Part shown: positions 37,972-47,381 of the stretch, in pieces
Layout: every line of letters begins with the position of its first letter
Position numbering within the stretch: the first letter of the stretch is position 1
Assembly: GCA_002729885.1 (NCBI GenBank)
Contig: PBUB01000008.1
Location: forward strand, 62,001 to 126,000
DNA length: 64,000 nucleotides
Origin: Spirochaetaceae bacterium
Lineage (GTDB): Bacteria; Spirochaetota; Leptospiria; Leptospirales; Leptonemataceae
Reading direction: 5' to 3'
Notes under the pieces: generated by a model
What the model saw: the letters and a program-made list of their open reading frames with translations, nothing else
Told to the model about the DNA's origin: nothing
The model's database searches: none
Translations under genes and position numbers: made by a program

Positions 37972-38988
37972 ATGTTTCCTGAAAAAGCCACTGTCTTAAC
38001 CTTTATTCTTTTCCTTTTACCGGGGATCCTCTCTACCGGACCTGTATGTACCGGGCCCGGGACACCGAATGAAACCCGATCCCCGGTACTCCCATCGGAT
38101 TCCTCCGGCAACGAATCCCGGCCCAACGTATCGCATCTGCCCCTTCGAATACTTACCTGGAATATTTCACTCCGTGAATTTCTGCGGGAAGACCGGGCCC
38201 GTGAAGTTCGACGGGTTATTCTGGAAAGCAAAGCAGATGTCATCGCTTTTCAGGAAATGACTCCGGAGTTTTACCGTTTGCTATCCTCTGATGCGAAGTT
38301 TTCAGAGAATTACAGGCTGGTACCCGGGAATCCGGCTCATGTTAAGGGAAGATTGGTTCTGGCCACAAGGCTGAATGTTGTGGAAAGCCGCTACATTCGG
38401 CTTCCCGGCAGGATGGGGCGGTATGCCCAGAAGGCCGTTTTTCAACTGGAGGGTGGGCAGGATGAAGCTGACTCCGGAAGCAGCAAGACGCCGGGCGATA
38501 TTGCCATACGCTTTTCCATCATGAATCTTCACCTGGAGAGTTACCTGGAGGATGGAGCGATTCGCGCCAGCCAGATTCGCAGGATTGCTCCGTTTATTCA
38601 GGCGCCGGCGCTGGTTCTGGGGGACTTCAATTTTGGCGATGGACCGGAGGCAAACCTGGAGCGACAGGCTATTCCGGAGGGTTACAGGGATCTCTGGAAA
38701 GAGAGATATAAAGTGGATCCAGGTCTCACCTGGAATCAGGAAGAAAACCCCCTTTCGCTGATGTTTAAATTCGATGGAGAAAAGAGCAGACGGCTGGACT
38801 ACATTTTACTTTTCGAAGAATCCTGGAGATTGCACGAAATTCAGATGTTGGGGCGCCGCAAGGTCCTGGAATACAGGGGAAAGCCTATTCCTCCTTCCGA
38901 TCATTATGCAGTCATGGCCGATCTAATCGTTCCCCGTTCCAATCCCGTGAGCAAAGAAGAACCAGATAAGCAGTCTACATCAGATTAG
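37972..38988 (+). CDS. Secreted endonuclease/exonuclease/phosphatase-family protein
   Basis: The EEP fold is shown by RILTWNISLREFLRED, DVIAFQEMTPEFYRLL (metal-binding glutamate), LVLGDFNFGDGPEANL and the C-terminal PPSDHYAVMADL histidine. The ATG at 37972 gives MFPEKATVLTFILFLLPGIL, a signal sequence with a possible spirochaetal lipobox cysteine (STGPVC). The TTG start in the ORF track adds a non-hydrophobic leader. It could be a nuclease, sphingomyelinase-like phosphodiesterase or lipid phosphatase. I cannot decide among these. Confidence 0.8.
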   Translation: MFPEKATVLTFILFLLPGILSTGPVCTGPGTPNETRSPVLPSDSSGNESRPNVSHLPLRILTWNISLREFLREDRAREVRRVILESKADVIAFQEMTPEFYRLLSSDAKFSENYRLVPGNPAHVKGRLVLATRLNVVESRYIRLPGRMGRYAQKAVFQLEGGQDEADSGSSKTPGDIAIRFSIMNLHLESYLEDGAIRASQIRRIAPFIQAPALVLGDFNFGDGPEANLERQAIPEGYRDLWKERYKVDPGLTWNQEENPLSLMFKFDGEKSRRLDYILLFEESWRLHEIQMLGRRKVLEYRGKPIPPSDHYAVMADLIVPRSNPVSKEEPDKQSTSD

Positions 38989-39064
38989 ATCGCGCTGGCG
39001 GGCCTATTCCTTCCAGGGTAGTAGTCCGCTTCTGAAAGGAAGTGCTGTTCGCCGCCTCTTGCGA

Positions 39065-39451
39065 CTAATAGCCCCGATCGTACCAGGTGGCAATGAGCCT
39101 GGGTTGCTTGCAGCCTTTACGAACGCACTCGCTAATTGTCTTTTGAGTTGCACTTCGCAAATCCGGATAGCCAACTACTCCTACCAGCAGATTTCCATCT
39201 GCGGCTATTGCTCCGTAACCATGCTTATCTGTGGAAACCAGGATTTTAACGTCAATGCCTCCGTGCTTTTTGGCCATTTCAATGGCCAGCTTCTCGGCTT
39301 CTTCCACGGTTCCCACGTTGAAGCTGTATCCATAGGCCTGGGGACTGTAGGCGATAGCGGATGCGCCCCGGACCTCTGCAGAGGGGATACTCATAAACAG
39401 GGCGGCCATCGTGGCTGCCAGAATCATTTTTATTCCTATCAAACTTCGCAT
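39065..39451 (-). CDS. Secreted DUF4189-like protein
   Basis: The 128-residue protein has a signal peptide (to about residue 29). A compact domain follows with AIAYSPQAYGYSFNVGTVEEAEKLA shortened here to its recognisable start AYSPQAYGYSFN, and CVRKGCKQPRLIATWYDRG at the C-terminus with two cysteines that could form a disulfide. This matches DUF4189, whose function is unknown. It begins 25 nt after the LTA-synthase-like gene on the same strand, with an AGGAAGAG ribosome site, so the two are likely co-expressed. Confidence 0.75.
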   Translation of the reverse strand: MRSLIGIKMILAATMAALFMSIPSAEVRGASAIAYSPQAYGYSFNVGTVEEAEKLAIEMAKKHGGIDVKILVSTDKHGYGAIAADGNLLVGVVGYPDLRSATQKTISECVRKGCKQPRLIATWYDRGY

Positions 39452-39476
39452 AGTTCTCTTCCTGGTTACTTTATTG

Positions 39477-41597
39477 CTATGGGCCTACACAGAATGGGCA
39501 GTGAATCATCACTTCTTCGCCCTGAGCATTGATAAACGGAACTCTTCGCTGCGGATCTCCTCGAAGCTCCGTGCTCTCTCCGGGCGTGGCGCATTCCATA
39601 TGCGAAGGTAGCTGATCGCAATCTGTATACAGCTTTCCTCCACCTCCATAGAAGCTGGCACCTGTAGCAAAGGGCCCCATGCGAATGGGAGGAGACAGGA
39701 GCTCTCCGGCCACGCCCACTTTTCCGGGGGCCAGCCCCATATCCAGAGCCTGCAGGGTTTCTACGAAGTCCTCAGCATGCCCATCCATGTTCTCTTCATT
39801 CCAGGCCGCCTGAATCTGATCATGGAGGTCCAGGCGGTATACGGTACGTTCTGGATCGGAATAGATCCATTTTGTATCTCCGTAAATGAATCCGCGAAAA
39901 TCGTCCACTCGCCAGACCCAGAGAGGAAGATGAAACTGATAGTCGGGATCAAAGGCACTTCGTCCGTGACGGGTACCATCGTAGGACAGTCCCAGGATAT
40001 CGAATATGGTGGGAAATAGATCCAGCATTGTAGCCCGTGGTAGCGGCTTTTCCTGCCAGACCCGATGAAACTGATGGTGACGAAACACCAGGGGAACCCT
40101 TACTTCTTCATTGTAGATGCTGAAGCTATGACCGTGGGCCCCTCGTTCTCCAAAGCTCTCACCGTGATCCGATATCAGAACAAACAGTGTTCGTTCTGCC
40201 ATGCCTCGTTTTTCGAACTCTTCTACAATGCGATCCGCAATGTGTAGTCCGTAGTCGATGCCATTTCTATGACGCCCTTTGATTTTAGTATTATCGAAGC
40301 GATTGAATTTATCTGGATGGGGGTTGTGGTAAGGATAATGCGAGTTTGTCATGACAGCTGTCATGGTAAAGGGTTCCTGCACACTATCCAGGATGTTCTG
40401 GGTTTCATGAACGAGAGCCACATCGTCCAGGCCAAACTGAAAGCTTGCGTACGCTTCGCCGGTTTCAGGATTTTTCCGCTTCATGAAATCGGCTTTTTCG
40501 ATGATATTCATGTTCAGCTTACGAAGCATCACAATTTCTGATTCGAAGGCCGTGCTATCGGTATAGATGTAGTGGTTCTTGTAACCCAGTTTTTGAAGAA
40601 GAACGGGCATGGTGGTGCCAGGCTGCAACTGAGCATACAGCTGATCAAAATCCCGGGCGCTGTGCATTCCGGTGAACATGGAGTAGTGCGAATTGGAACT
40701 GTGCGGCACTGGAACAAAGAAATGGTCTGCTACAATGGTTTCTCTCAACTCAGGCGCGAAATATCTTGACTTCTCCAGATCCACAAATTCCGCTCGCGCA
40801 CTTTCCAGAATAATTATGACTACATTGGTTCCTGCAGGCAGGTTGAATCCGAATCGCTCTGAAAAGAATTTTTGCTGAGGATGCTGCTGAAGTTCCAGAT
40901 CCTCTTCCAGAGGGAAGGGGGAATCTCCGGTGGCCTCCTTTTTGCTGCCATCTTGCGGTCTGGCCACCTGGTTATGGCTATGGGTGGGGGCCATAAAGGC
41001 CATGAGCGGACCGCAGGCCAGGATGAGTACGGCAATGCTGGCAACCACCGGCTTTATGCGATAGGGTTCCGGAGAGAGGGGAGCTCTCAGCCAGCGATGA
41101 AAGCCATAAGCCCATCCGATGGACAGAAGCCACAGAGACAGAAAGAGGGATGGCAGGGTTAGATCTATGCTCAGTGCCTCGGGGGCCGTGGCGAATATGA
41201 GGCCCCGAATTTCGCTCAATCCGTAGAGAGCCAGTTCCGGAGTCACTTCCAGCCGCATATAATAGTAAACAACCACACGGACCATGGGCCACAGAATCAG
41301 CAGGCAATTCGTGGTAGTGGCCAGAACCAGAAAGGTTCGGGGTAGTCGAAAGTAGTTCAGCAGGTTTCCTGCGATGGTTAGAATGCCGCAGTATAATAGA
41401 AGAAAGCCAATGGGCCGCAGAGCATATCCGCTTTCCAGGAAATAGCGAGACATTCGATTCCCGGCGCGATCCCAGTCCTGGAATTGATAGATGGAAAACA
41501 GAAATGTTTCGGTGAGCCATGCCAGTCCCAGTATAAGAGCCAGTCCTGCTGCAAAGAGCAGAATGGCGCGGTCCGAATAGTGCTCCGAGCGATCCAT
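39477..41597 (-). CDS. LTA-synthase-like membrane sulfatase-fold protein (first copy)
   Basis: The N-terminal half has about five transmembrane segments. The C-terminal half is an alkaline-phosphatase-superfamily domain: NVVIIILESARAEFVD with the nucleophile position, HSSNSHYSMFTGMH, LFVLISDHGESFGERG with metal ligands, and GAHGHS. The architecture is that of lipoteichoic acid synthase or phosphoglycerol/phosphoethanolamine transferases. In a diderm spirochaete it more likely modifies lipids, glycans or proteins at the outer face of the inner membrane. The DUF4189 gene follows 25 nt downstream. Confidence 0.85.
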   Translation of the reverse strand: MDRSEHYSDRAILLFAAGLALILGLAWLTETFLFSIYQFQDWDRAGNRMSRYFLESGYALRPIGFLLLYCGILTIAGNLLNYFRLPRTFLVLATTTNCLLILWPMVRVVVYYYMRLEVTPELALYGLSEIRGLIFATAPEALSIDLTLPSLFLSLWLLSIGWAYGFHRWLRAPLSPEPYRIKPVVASIAVLILACGPLMAFMAPTHSHNQVARPQDGSKKEATGDSPFPLEEDLELQQHPQQKFFSERFGFNLPAGTNVVIIILESARAEFVDLEKSRYFAPELRETIVADHFFVPVPHSSNSHYSMFTGMHSARDFDQLYAQLQPGTTMPVLLQKLGYKNHYIYTDSTAFESEIVMLRKLNMNIIEKADFMKRKNPETGEAYASFQFGLDDVALVHETQNILDSVQEPFTMTAVMTNSHYPYHNPHPDKFNRFDNTKIKGRHRNGIDYGLHIADRIVEEFEKRGMAERTLFVLISDHGESFGERGAHGHSFSIYNEEVRVPLVFRHHQFHRVWQEKPLPRATMLDLFPTIFDILGLSYDGTRHGRSAFDPDYQFHLPLWVWRVDDFRGFIYGDTKWIYSDPERTVYRLDLHDQIQAAWNEENMDGHAEDFVETLQALDMGLAPGKVGVAGELLSPPIRMGPFATGASFYGGGGKLYTDCDQLPSHMECATPGESTELRGDPQRRVPFINAQGEEVMIHCPFCVGP

Positions 41598-41839
41598 CGG
41601 GGCAAAGATTATGGATCACGTCAATTTGAGCAATAGAAATCAGCGATTCAGGGTGTTGAAATATTATCTTTAAGAGTCCCTGTTTCAGTCCACCTGGCTT
41701 GCTTATGGAATTCTCGATGAATCAAACATAGTATTTCCAGCGCCGATGTCGAATTGGGAGGGCCATCTCACATGATGTGGTTACAACTACCGGCCGAAAT
41801 TTCATTGCCTGTGAGGCTACACCCGGGAGCAGTAACCCG

Positions 41840-43123
41840 ATGAGCTGGTATAATGGAATCAGTCTTCTTGGAATCTTTGGCCTTATTGCTATTGCCTGGC
41901 TGATATCGGAGAATCGAAAAGCCCTGCGGTGGAAGCCTGTACTGGCTGGACTAATCCTGGCTTTTCTGATTGCCGGGTTCCTTTTCTCACCCATCGGGGG
42001 CACTACTGTATTTCAATGGATCAATTCTGGAGTGCTGGCTCTGGTGGATGCCGCTGCAGCCGGGGCTCGTTTCCTCTTTGGACCGCTGGCCCTGGGGCCT
42101 GGCCAGGAAGGAAGCCTGGGTTTCATTCTGATGTTTCAGGCGCTGCCAACAATTGTATTCTTTTCCGCCTTGATCTCGGTGCTGTATTATTTTGGAATCA
42201 TGTCCTTTCTGGTGCGTATGTTTGCGAAGGTTTTCACCAGATTGTTTCGCACTTCTGGTGCGGAGTCTCTGACAACAGCCAGCAACATTTTTGTAGGTAT
42301 TGAATCCGTTCTAACCGTAAAGCCCCATCTGCAGAATATGACTCGAAGCGAGTTGCATACAGTGCTTACTGCCGGAATGGCTACTGTGGCCTCCAATGTC
42401 CTGGCGCTCTATGTCATGACCTTACAGGGCCAATTCTCAGAGATAGCAGGTCATCTGGTTTCGGCAAGTTTGATCAGTGCTCCGGCTGCCATTATCTTTT
42501 CCAAGATCCTTGTACCGGAAAGGGAACAACCCGAAACACTGGGAATGAATGTCCATCCTCACTATGAAAAAGAAGACTCATTGATTGAGGCGATCATCGG
42601 CGGTTCGAACAATGGAATGAAACTGATTTTCGGTATCGTAGCCTTATTGCTTGCGGTACTGGGTCTGGTGGAGCTGATCAATCTGATGCTCAAAGGAATC
42701 TCGGGTTGGCTTAGCGATGGAAGTACTGTGATCAGCCTGGAGGATCTCCTGGGCTATGTTTTCTATCCTTTTGTCCTGATGATGGGTGTGACTCCGGACC
42801 AGGCGCTGGAAGCGGCCCGTATTGTAGGGGAGAGGATTATAGTAACCGAGGTTGCCTCTTATGGACATCTGGCTACAGCTCTGGCTGAAGGTACTCTCGA
42901 TAAGCGAAGCGGAATTATCGTAAGCTACGCCCTTTGCGGTTTTGCTCATTTCGCATCTCTGGCCATTTTTGCCGGTGGAATCACCGCCATTGTGCCTGAG
43001 AAAACGAAAGAAGTAGCTTCTGTCGCAATTCGCGCTCTGATTTCCGCCAACCTGGCATGCCTGATGACCGGTGCAGTAGCAGGGCTATTCTACACCGGCC
43101 AATCTGTGCTTTTTTCAGGTTGA
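41840..43123 (+). CDS. Concentrative nucleoside transporter
   Basis: This is a CNT/NupC-family sodium- or proton-coupled nucleoside importer. About ten hydrophobic segments occur in 427 residues. Family blocks are GAESLTTASNIFVGIESVLT shortened to its core, GMATVASNVLALYV, SAPAAIIFSKI, and the C-terminal LCGFAHFASLAIFAGGI. The ATG at 41840 puts the first membrane segment at the N-terminus; the ORF track start adds 21 hydrophilic residues. It ends 4 bp before the convergent flaB stop. Confidence 0.9.
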   Translation: MSWYNGISLLGIFGLIAIAWLISENRKALRWKPVLAGLILAFLIAGFLFSPIGGTTVFQWINSGVLALVDAAAAGARFLFGPLALGPGQEGSLGFILMFQALPTIVFFSALISVLYYFGIMSFLVRMFAKVFTRLFRTSGAESLTTASNIFVGIESVLTVKPHLQNMTRSELHTVLTAGMATVASNVLALYVMTLQGQFSEIAGHLVSASLISAPAAIIFSKILVPEREQPETLGMNVHPHYEKEDSLIEAIIGGSNNGMKLIFGIVALLLAVLGLVELINLMLKGISGWLSDGSTVISLEDLLGYVFYPFVLMMGVTPDQALEAARIVGERIIVTEVASYGHLATALAEGTLDKRSGIIVSYALCGFAHFASLAIFAGGITAIVPEKTKEVASVAIRALISANLACLMTGAVAGLFYTGQSVLFSG

Positions 43124-43127
43124 GGAA

Positions 43128-43976
43128 TTATCGGAGTAGCTGCATTACCGTCTGAGGTTTCTGATTCGCCTGGGCCAGCATCGCAGTGGCTGCCTGGGTC
43201 AGAACCTGATATCGGGTAAAGCTAATCATTCTCTCGGCCATGTCTGTATCTCGAATGCGAGATTCAGATGCCTGGATGTTCTCGTAAGCGTTCATGAGAC
43301 CTTTGGCCGCATGCTCCAGTCGGTTCTGGTAAGCACCCAGATCCGCTCTTTGCTTGGAGATACGCTTCAGAGCTTCATCCGCCATTCCAATTACAGAGTT
43401 GGCTTTGCCCGGAGTACTGATTGAAATAAAAGTCAGCACCGTTGGGTTTCTCAGCCCCAGAGCTGCTGTGGTCATGGTATTTACATACACTCGCTCACGC
43501 TGGTGCATGTTAGGACCAATATGGAACCACATAGAAGCCGTGGGATTCAATCGGGCGAAAGCTCCGGTAAGCATTTTCATTTTGTTGAATTCTGCCTGAG
43601 AAGCGATTCGATCGATTTCGTCGATTAGCTGTGAAACTTCTACCTGGATTTGCTGACGGTCTTCTGCGGAATAAATGCCGTTTGCAGATTGAACAGCCAG
43701 CACTCGAATTCTCTGAATGATGGATGCCGTTTCCTGCAGATAACCTTCCGTGGTTTGAATGAAAGAAATACCATCTTCAGCATTCCTTTCTGCCTGACGC
43801 AGACCCTGGACCTGTGTGCGCATCTTTTCCGATACAGCCAGTCCAGCCGCGTCATCCCCAGCACGATTAATCCGCATACCTGAAGAAAGCTTTTCGATGT
43901 CCTTGGATAAATCCCAGTCATGAAATTTCAGTGTGCGGTGCGAATTAACGGCACTGATGTTGTGGTTGATAATCAT
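43128..43976 (-). CDS. flaB: Periplasmic flagellin core protein FlaB
   Basis: FlaB is the core filament protein of spirochaete periplasmic flagella. The N-terminal D0/D1 region ([36 protein letters not shown]) and the C-terminal D1/D0 ([20 protein letters not shown]) are flagellin-like, and the central variable part is short, as usual for FlaB. The 282 residues match other spirochaete FlaB proteins. A strong GGAGGG ribosome site precedes the ATG. The upstream TCCGATCA at 44007-44014 could be part of a sigma-28 promoter but the spacing to a -35 is poor. Gene clusters with other flagellar genes follow 2.5 kb away on the other strand. Confidence 0.96.
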   Translation of the reverse strand: MIINHNISAVNSHRTLKFHDWDLSKDIEKLSSGMRINRAGDDAAGLAVSEKMRTQVQGLRQAERNAEDGISFIQTTEGYLQETASIIQRIRVLAVQSANGIYSAEDRQQIQVEVSQLIDEIDRIASQAEFNKMKMLTGAFARLNPTASMWFHIGPNMHQRERVYVNTMTTAALGLRNPTVLTFISISTPGKANSVIGMADEALKRISKQRADLGAYQNRLEHAAKGLMNAYENIQASESRIRDTDMAERMISFTRYQVLTQAATAMLAQANQKPQTVMQLLR

Positions 43977-44365
43977 GAGTAACCCTCCGTGTCTTCCTCG
44001 CTTTATTGATCGGAGCCTAACTCAAATTTGATGTAGAACTTTTTTGGATGCGGGAGGAAAATTGAATTAAATGGGTAAAGGCAGACTGAATTAGCCCTGC
44101 ATTCCAGAGCCCGATTGAATCAACCGCGTGAAGTTGCTGGAATCAGCGATAGCTTTCTGAAGGGACCAGGCGGGGAGTGAACCAGCTCCTTCCACTGATC
44201 AGGACATCGCATTCAATATAGCGGGGCAGGGCCCAGGAGAGTCCTTTACGCTGATTCCATCTTGTATCGATGGCTTCCCAGAGAATGAAAGATAACCTGG
44301 ACTTCCAGGTTGATTATGGCTGCATCGGAAAGTCCGGTGCAGATGGGCCAAATTCAGAATAAATA
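43977..44365. other. 389-bp gap between flaB and the ferredoxin gene
   Basis: It contains the flaB leader (strong GGAGGG site), a TCAAATTTGA palindrome about 50 bp before flaB and, closer to the ferredoxin stop, the hairpin AACCTGG-ACTT-CCAGGTT (44294-44311), which may end the ferredoxin transcript. No credible ORF. Confidence 0.45.
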
Positions 44366-44587
44366 CTAATTCTTCCAGTGAATGCATTCACCGGGGCATT
44401 CATCGATTTCATTTTGTACTTTGTCCCAGTCATTTTCCGGGATTTGAGCATCGTTCAGGTTATTTCCGTTATTATGGCTTTCCGACAGATCATCCTCATC
44501 CATCTGAAAATACACCGGTAGATTGTCTGCACACTGGTTACATGATGTGCATTCATCTTTATCTACAAATACAATCTTCTTCTCCAT
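44366..44587 (-). CDS. Small [4Fe-4S] ferredoxin
   Basis: The 73-residue protein has the single-cluster ferredoxin pattern: C13, C16 and C19 in DECTSCNQC, and the fourth ligand in CPGECIHW (C64 of the CP motif). The segment between is Asp/Asn-rich. It should carry electrons in the cytoplasm to an unknown partner. GGAGG lies 13 nt before the ATG. The neighbouring gene on the same strand is flaB and gives no partner clue. Confidence 0.85.
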   Translation of the reverse strand: MEKKIVFVDKDECTSCNQCADNLPVYFQMDEDDLSESHNNGNNLNDAQIPENDWDKVQNEIDECPGECIHWKN

Positions 44588-44754
44588 AGATTGCCAGAAC
44601 CTCCAGGGCTAATACATTGCCTCTTCGAACAACAAAATAGAAGAGCATCCCTCAGGCCACCTCTTCCATGGCGTACCTATGAAAAATTGAGCCCAGATTC
44701 TTCCAGCATTCCGATCCATACACAGAAGTCCTGCAAGTAGCCTCGGATCATTCG

Positions 44755-46155
44755 ATGGTCCGAAAGTGCAACACAGACTTCGCATCTGTTAATAGAAGCC
44801 TGCAGGCAGGCCTTCGAAAGGGGAATGAGTTGGGAGCAACAGCAAGGGAACTGGATTCAGATATTTCGGCAGAAGCAAAGCCTTCCCGCAAAGGGATGAA
44901 GTTAAAGCCCACCGGGCCCGGACCGGGGAAGAGGGCCCCTGGATCCAGAGCTGCAAAGAAGGAGCAGATCCTATCGGATAATACCTACAAGGCATCTGAT
45001 GTTCCGCTAACCATAGGGGAGCTCTGGACTTCCAGGCAGCGCCAGATGCATCCCATCCATTATACTGTGAGCTATCGGGCCAGCTTCAAGCCGGAGCTTC
45101 CAGACTACTTCATAAAGAGATATCTTTCGGATAAGAAAAAGGCTCTGGTGCTGGATCCTTTTGGAGGTCGCGGAACTACCATCATCCAGTCCAATTTAAA
45201 CGGCTTTTCTGCCATCCACAATGATCTGAGTCCCATCGCAAGCTTTCTGGGTCGCGCCAGACGTCGTATTCCTGATCTCGCAGAGCTTGAACTCCGGCTC
45301 GACGAAATCCAGCTATCTTCAAAGAAGAGCAATGTCTCTGATGAGGATTTTCTTAGACTGGAACCATTCTTCCATGAAAAGACCATCCATGAGATCCACA
45401 ATCTACGTCAGATGCACCTGGATAACCCGGATGATTCGGCCCTTTCCTATATCGCACTCACTGCTCTGTCCCGTCTTCACGGACATTCCGATGGATTCTT
45501 TTCTGTATATTCCTTTCCGCAGATCTCCATCATGCCAGATGCCCAGAGAAAGAATAATCGTAAGCGAGGACTGACTCCCGAATACAAGGCCGTCAAAGAG
45601 AGAATCCTCAAGAAGATGAAGCGGGACCTGGCTCAACCACTGCATCCTTCGTTCAACAGAGCTGCAGCGAATAATCGTTATCTTTCCTGTGATGCAACAG
45701 ATCTCAATGGAATAGAAACATCTTCGGTGGATCTAATTGTTACTTCTCCTCCATTCCTGGACAAGGTAGACTACAAGAAAGATAACTGGATGAGAGCCTG
45801 GTTTCTGGGCGTGGAAGATCGTATGGATGAGCTTCCGCTGGCCATATTCGCTCGGCTGGAGCAATGGAAGGATTTTATGCGAGAGGCCATCCGGGAATTC
45901 GGACGCGTGCTAAGACCAGGGGGACACGCTGTGATCGAAGTAGGTGAGGTGATATCCGGAAATCAGCTCATCCTTCTGGAACGGGAAATGGCAGAGATGC
46001 TTCCGCTGGAAGTTCGTGGAGGAGGCCGAGTGGTGGCCCGGGAAATATGCATCAATCAGCAGGAATTCACAAAGCTTGCGAACTGCTGGAAAGTCACAAA
46101 CAATTCCAGAGGCACAAACACCAATCGCTGTCTGGTAATTCAGAAAGAAGGCTGA
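44755..46155 (+). CDS. Orphan DNA methyltransferase (N4-cytosine/N6-adenine type)
   Basis: Two AdoMet-methyltransferase landmarks are clear: the cofactor loop VLDPFGGRGTTIIQSN (about 127-142) and the catalytic TSPPFLDKVDY (about 330-340), with FGRVLRPGGHAVIEVGE further on. The TSPPF form is typical of amino-methyltransferases acting on cytosine N4 or adenine N6. In linear order the cofactor loop comes first. No restriction endonuclease gene adjoins, so it looks like a solitary methylase. The first 75 residues are basic and low-complexity and the true start may be internal. It ends 23 bp before the first tandem-repeat array. Confidence 0.75.
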   Translation: MVRKCNTDFASVNRSLQAGLRKGNELGATARELDSDISAEAKPSRKGMKLKPTGPGPGKRAPGSRAAKKEQILSDNTYKASDVPLTIGELWTSRQRQMHPIHYTVSYRASFKPELPDYFIKRYLSDKKKALVLDPFGGRGTTIIQSNLNGFSAIHNDLSPIASFLGRARRRIPDLAELELRLDEIQLSSKKSNVSDEDFLRLEPFFHEKTIHEIHNLRQMHLDNPDDSALSYIALTALSRLHGHSDGFFSVYSFPQISIMPDAQRKNNRKRGLTPEYKAVKERILKKMKRDLAQPLHPSFNRAAANNRYLSCDATDLNGIETSSVDLIVTSPPFLDKVDYKKDNWMRAWFLGVEDRMDELPLAIFARLEQWKDFMREAIREFGRVLRPGGHAVIEVGEVISGNQLILLEREMAEMLPLEVRGGGRVVAREICINQQEFTKLANCWKVTNNSRGTNTNRCLVIQKEG

Positions 46156-46178
46156 AATTCGGAGCGCCGGAGCCCCAG

Positions 46179-46410
46179 GTTCGGGTAAAAGCGCGCTGGT
46201 CGTTTTAAGTCGAACCGGCTCCCGGCTGAGCGGGGGGAGTTCGGGTAAATGCCTGCGTGGCGCTATAAGTCGAACTGACCCGTGGCTGAGCGTCGGGAGT
46301 TCGGGTAAATGCGTGCTGGTCGCCATAAGTCGAACCGGCTCCGGGCTGAGCGGCGGGTCGGGTAAAAGCGTGCTGGGCGCCATAAGTCGAACCGGCTCCC
46401 GGCTGAGCGG
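46179..46410. repeat. Tandem array A: four ~60-bp units with a GTTCG...CGAAC core
   Basis: Units begin at 46179, 46239, 46299 and about 46357 (periods 60, 60 and 58). Each has a 37-nt core that opens with GTTCGGGTAAA and closes with TAAGTCGAAC, so the ends (GTTCG/CGAAC) are inverted repeats, followed by a GC-rich 23-nt joint containing GGCTGAGCG. The fourth unit lacks the first two bases. The array lies between the methyltransferase gene and flgG. The joints are conserved, so it is not CRISPR. The period of 60 leaves a minus-strand frame open, but its text is monotonous and unlike a real protein. Confidence 0.85.
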
Positions 46411-46499
46411 CCCCGAAGTATGGAGCGTCTTTACTCTGGTCCGTCGGCTCCAACGAAGAGTGCCACAAAATTATGTCCCGGCAAACCCTACCTTTATTC

Positions 46500-46526
46500 T
46501 AATTTTTCTTCAGATAAGGCCGATGC
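46500..46526 (+). promoter_or_regulatory. Possible sigma-28-like promoter for flgG
   Basis: TAAT, 15 nt, then GCCGATGC resembles the flagellar sigma-28 pattern TAAA-N15-GCCGATAA. The -10 element ends only 7 nt before the flgG ATG, which would make the message nearly leaderless, and no ribosome site is visible. Tentative. Confidence 0.3.
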
Positions 46527-46533
46527 TGATGAT

Positions 46534-47331
46534 ATGTTAAGATCTCTCTGGACTGCAGCTACAGGCATGATTGCCCAGCAATATCACATGGACACGATTT
46601 CCAATAACCTGTCCAATGTGAACACAACAGGTTTTAAGAAGAATCGGGCTGATTTTCAGGATCTGGTTTATCAGCAACAGGTACTGGCTGGAACTCCTGC
46701 CACTGCTGTAAGCGAAATCCCCACGGGAGTCTATGTTGGACACGGAACCAGAGTGGCCGCTACTCAGAAGCTCTTCGAAATGGGTAGTTTGCAATCCACC
46801 GGAAACAAGTTCGATATGGCCATTACTTCGGAGGTAGGATTCTTCAAAATCCTTATGCCGGATGGAAGCTTTGGCTACACCAGGGATGGATCCTTCAAGA
46901 TTGATTCAAATCAGCAGATTGTAACTTCTAACGGATATCTGCTGGAGCCTCCCATTACCCTACCTCCCGGCGCTATCAATAATTCTTTGCAAATCAGTGA
47001 GAACGGAGAGGTTACTGTTAAGGTAGGGGATGATATTCGACCTACAAGAATCGGCCAGATTGATCTTTACAGGTTTGTGAATCCTGCGGGTTTACAGGCT
47101 ATCGGGCAGAACCTTTTCAAAGAGACTGTTGCTTCCGGGCCGGAGATCCAGGGAACTCCAGGGCTGGATGGTATGGGCTCCATTCTACAGGGCTTTCTGG
47201 AAATGTCCAATGTGAAGCTAGTAGAAGAAATGGTGAATATGATTGTTGCTCAACGTGCATATGAGTCGAACTCTCGGGCCGTAATGACGTCTGATTCTAT
47301 GTTGGGCACAGCCATATCCATGAAGCGCTAA
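46534..47331 (+). CDS. flgG: Flagellar distal-rod protein FlgG
   Basis: FlgG forms the distal rod of the flagellar basal body. The start at 46534 gives MLRSLWTAATGMIAQQYHMD, the standard opening, and includes the SNNLSNVNTTGFKKNR motif. The C-terminus has LEMSNVKLVEEMVNMIVAQR and ends in the usual helical segment. Length 265 is typical. The ORF track's extra 38 residues upstream belong to the repeat array flank. No clear ribosome site is present. It is the first gene of a five-gene rod/ring run. Confidence 0.95.
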   Translation: MLRSLWTAATGMIAQQYHMDTISNNLSNVNTTGFKKNRADFQDLVYQQQVLAGTPATAVSEIPTGVYVGHGTRVAATQKLFEMGSLQSTGNKFDMAITSEVGFFKILMPDGSFGYTRDGSFKIDSNQQIVTSNGYLLEPPITLPPGAINNSLQISENGEVTVKVGDDIRPTRIGQIDLYRFVNPAGLQAIGQNLFKETVASGPEIQGTPGLDGMGSILQGFLEMSNVKLVEEMVNMIVAQRAYESNSRAVMTSDSMLGTAISMKR

Positions 47332-47381
47332 TTGCGCAGGTGCAGTACTGTGTTTTTTCCAAGACCGCGTATCCTGTGTTT

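Noticed and set aside
44007-44031. Sigma-28 promoter for flaB (TCCGATCA with TCAAATTT)
   Set aside because: The spacing between the two elements is about three bases short of the usual 15; kept only as a note in the flaB entry.
45910-46468. Minus-strand ORFs of 157 and 87 codons across array A (AQPGAGSTY repeats)
   Set aside because: They are open only because 60 is a multiple of three; the fourth unit shifts the frame, composition is monotonous and no ribosome site is present.
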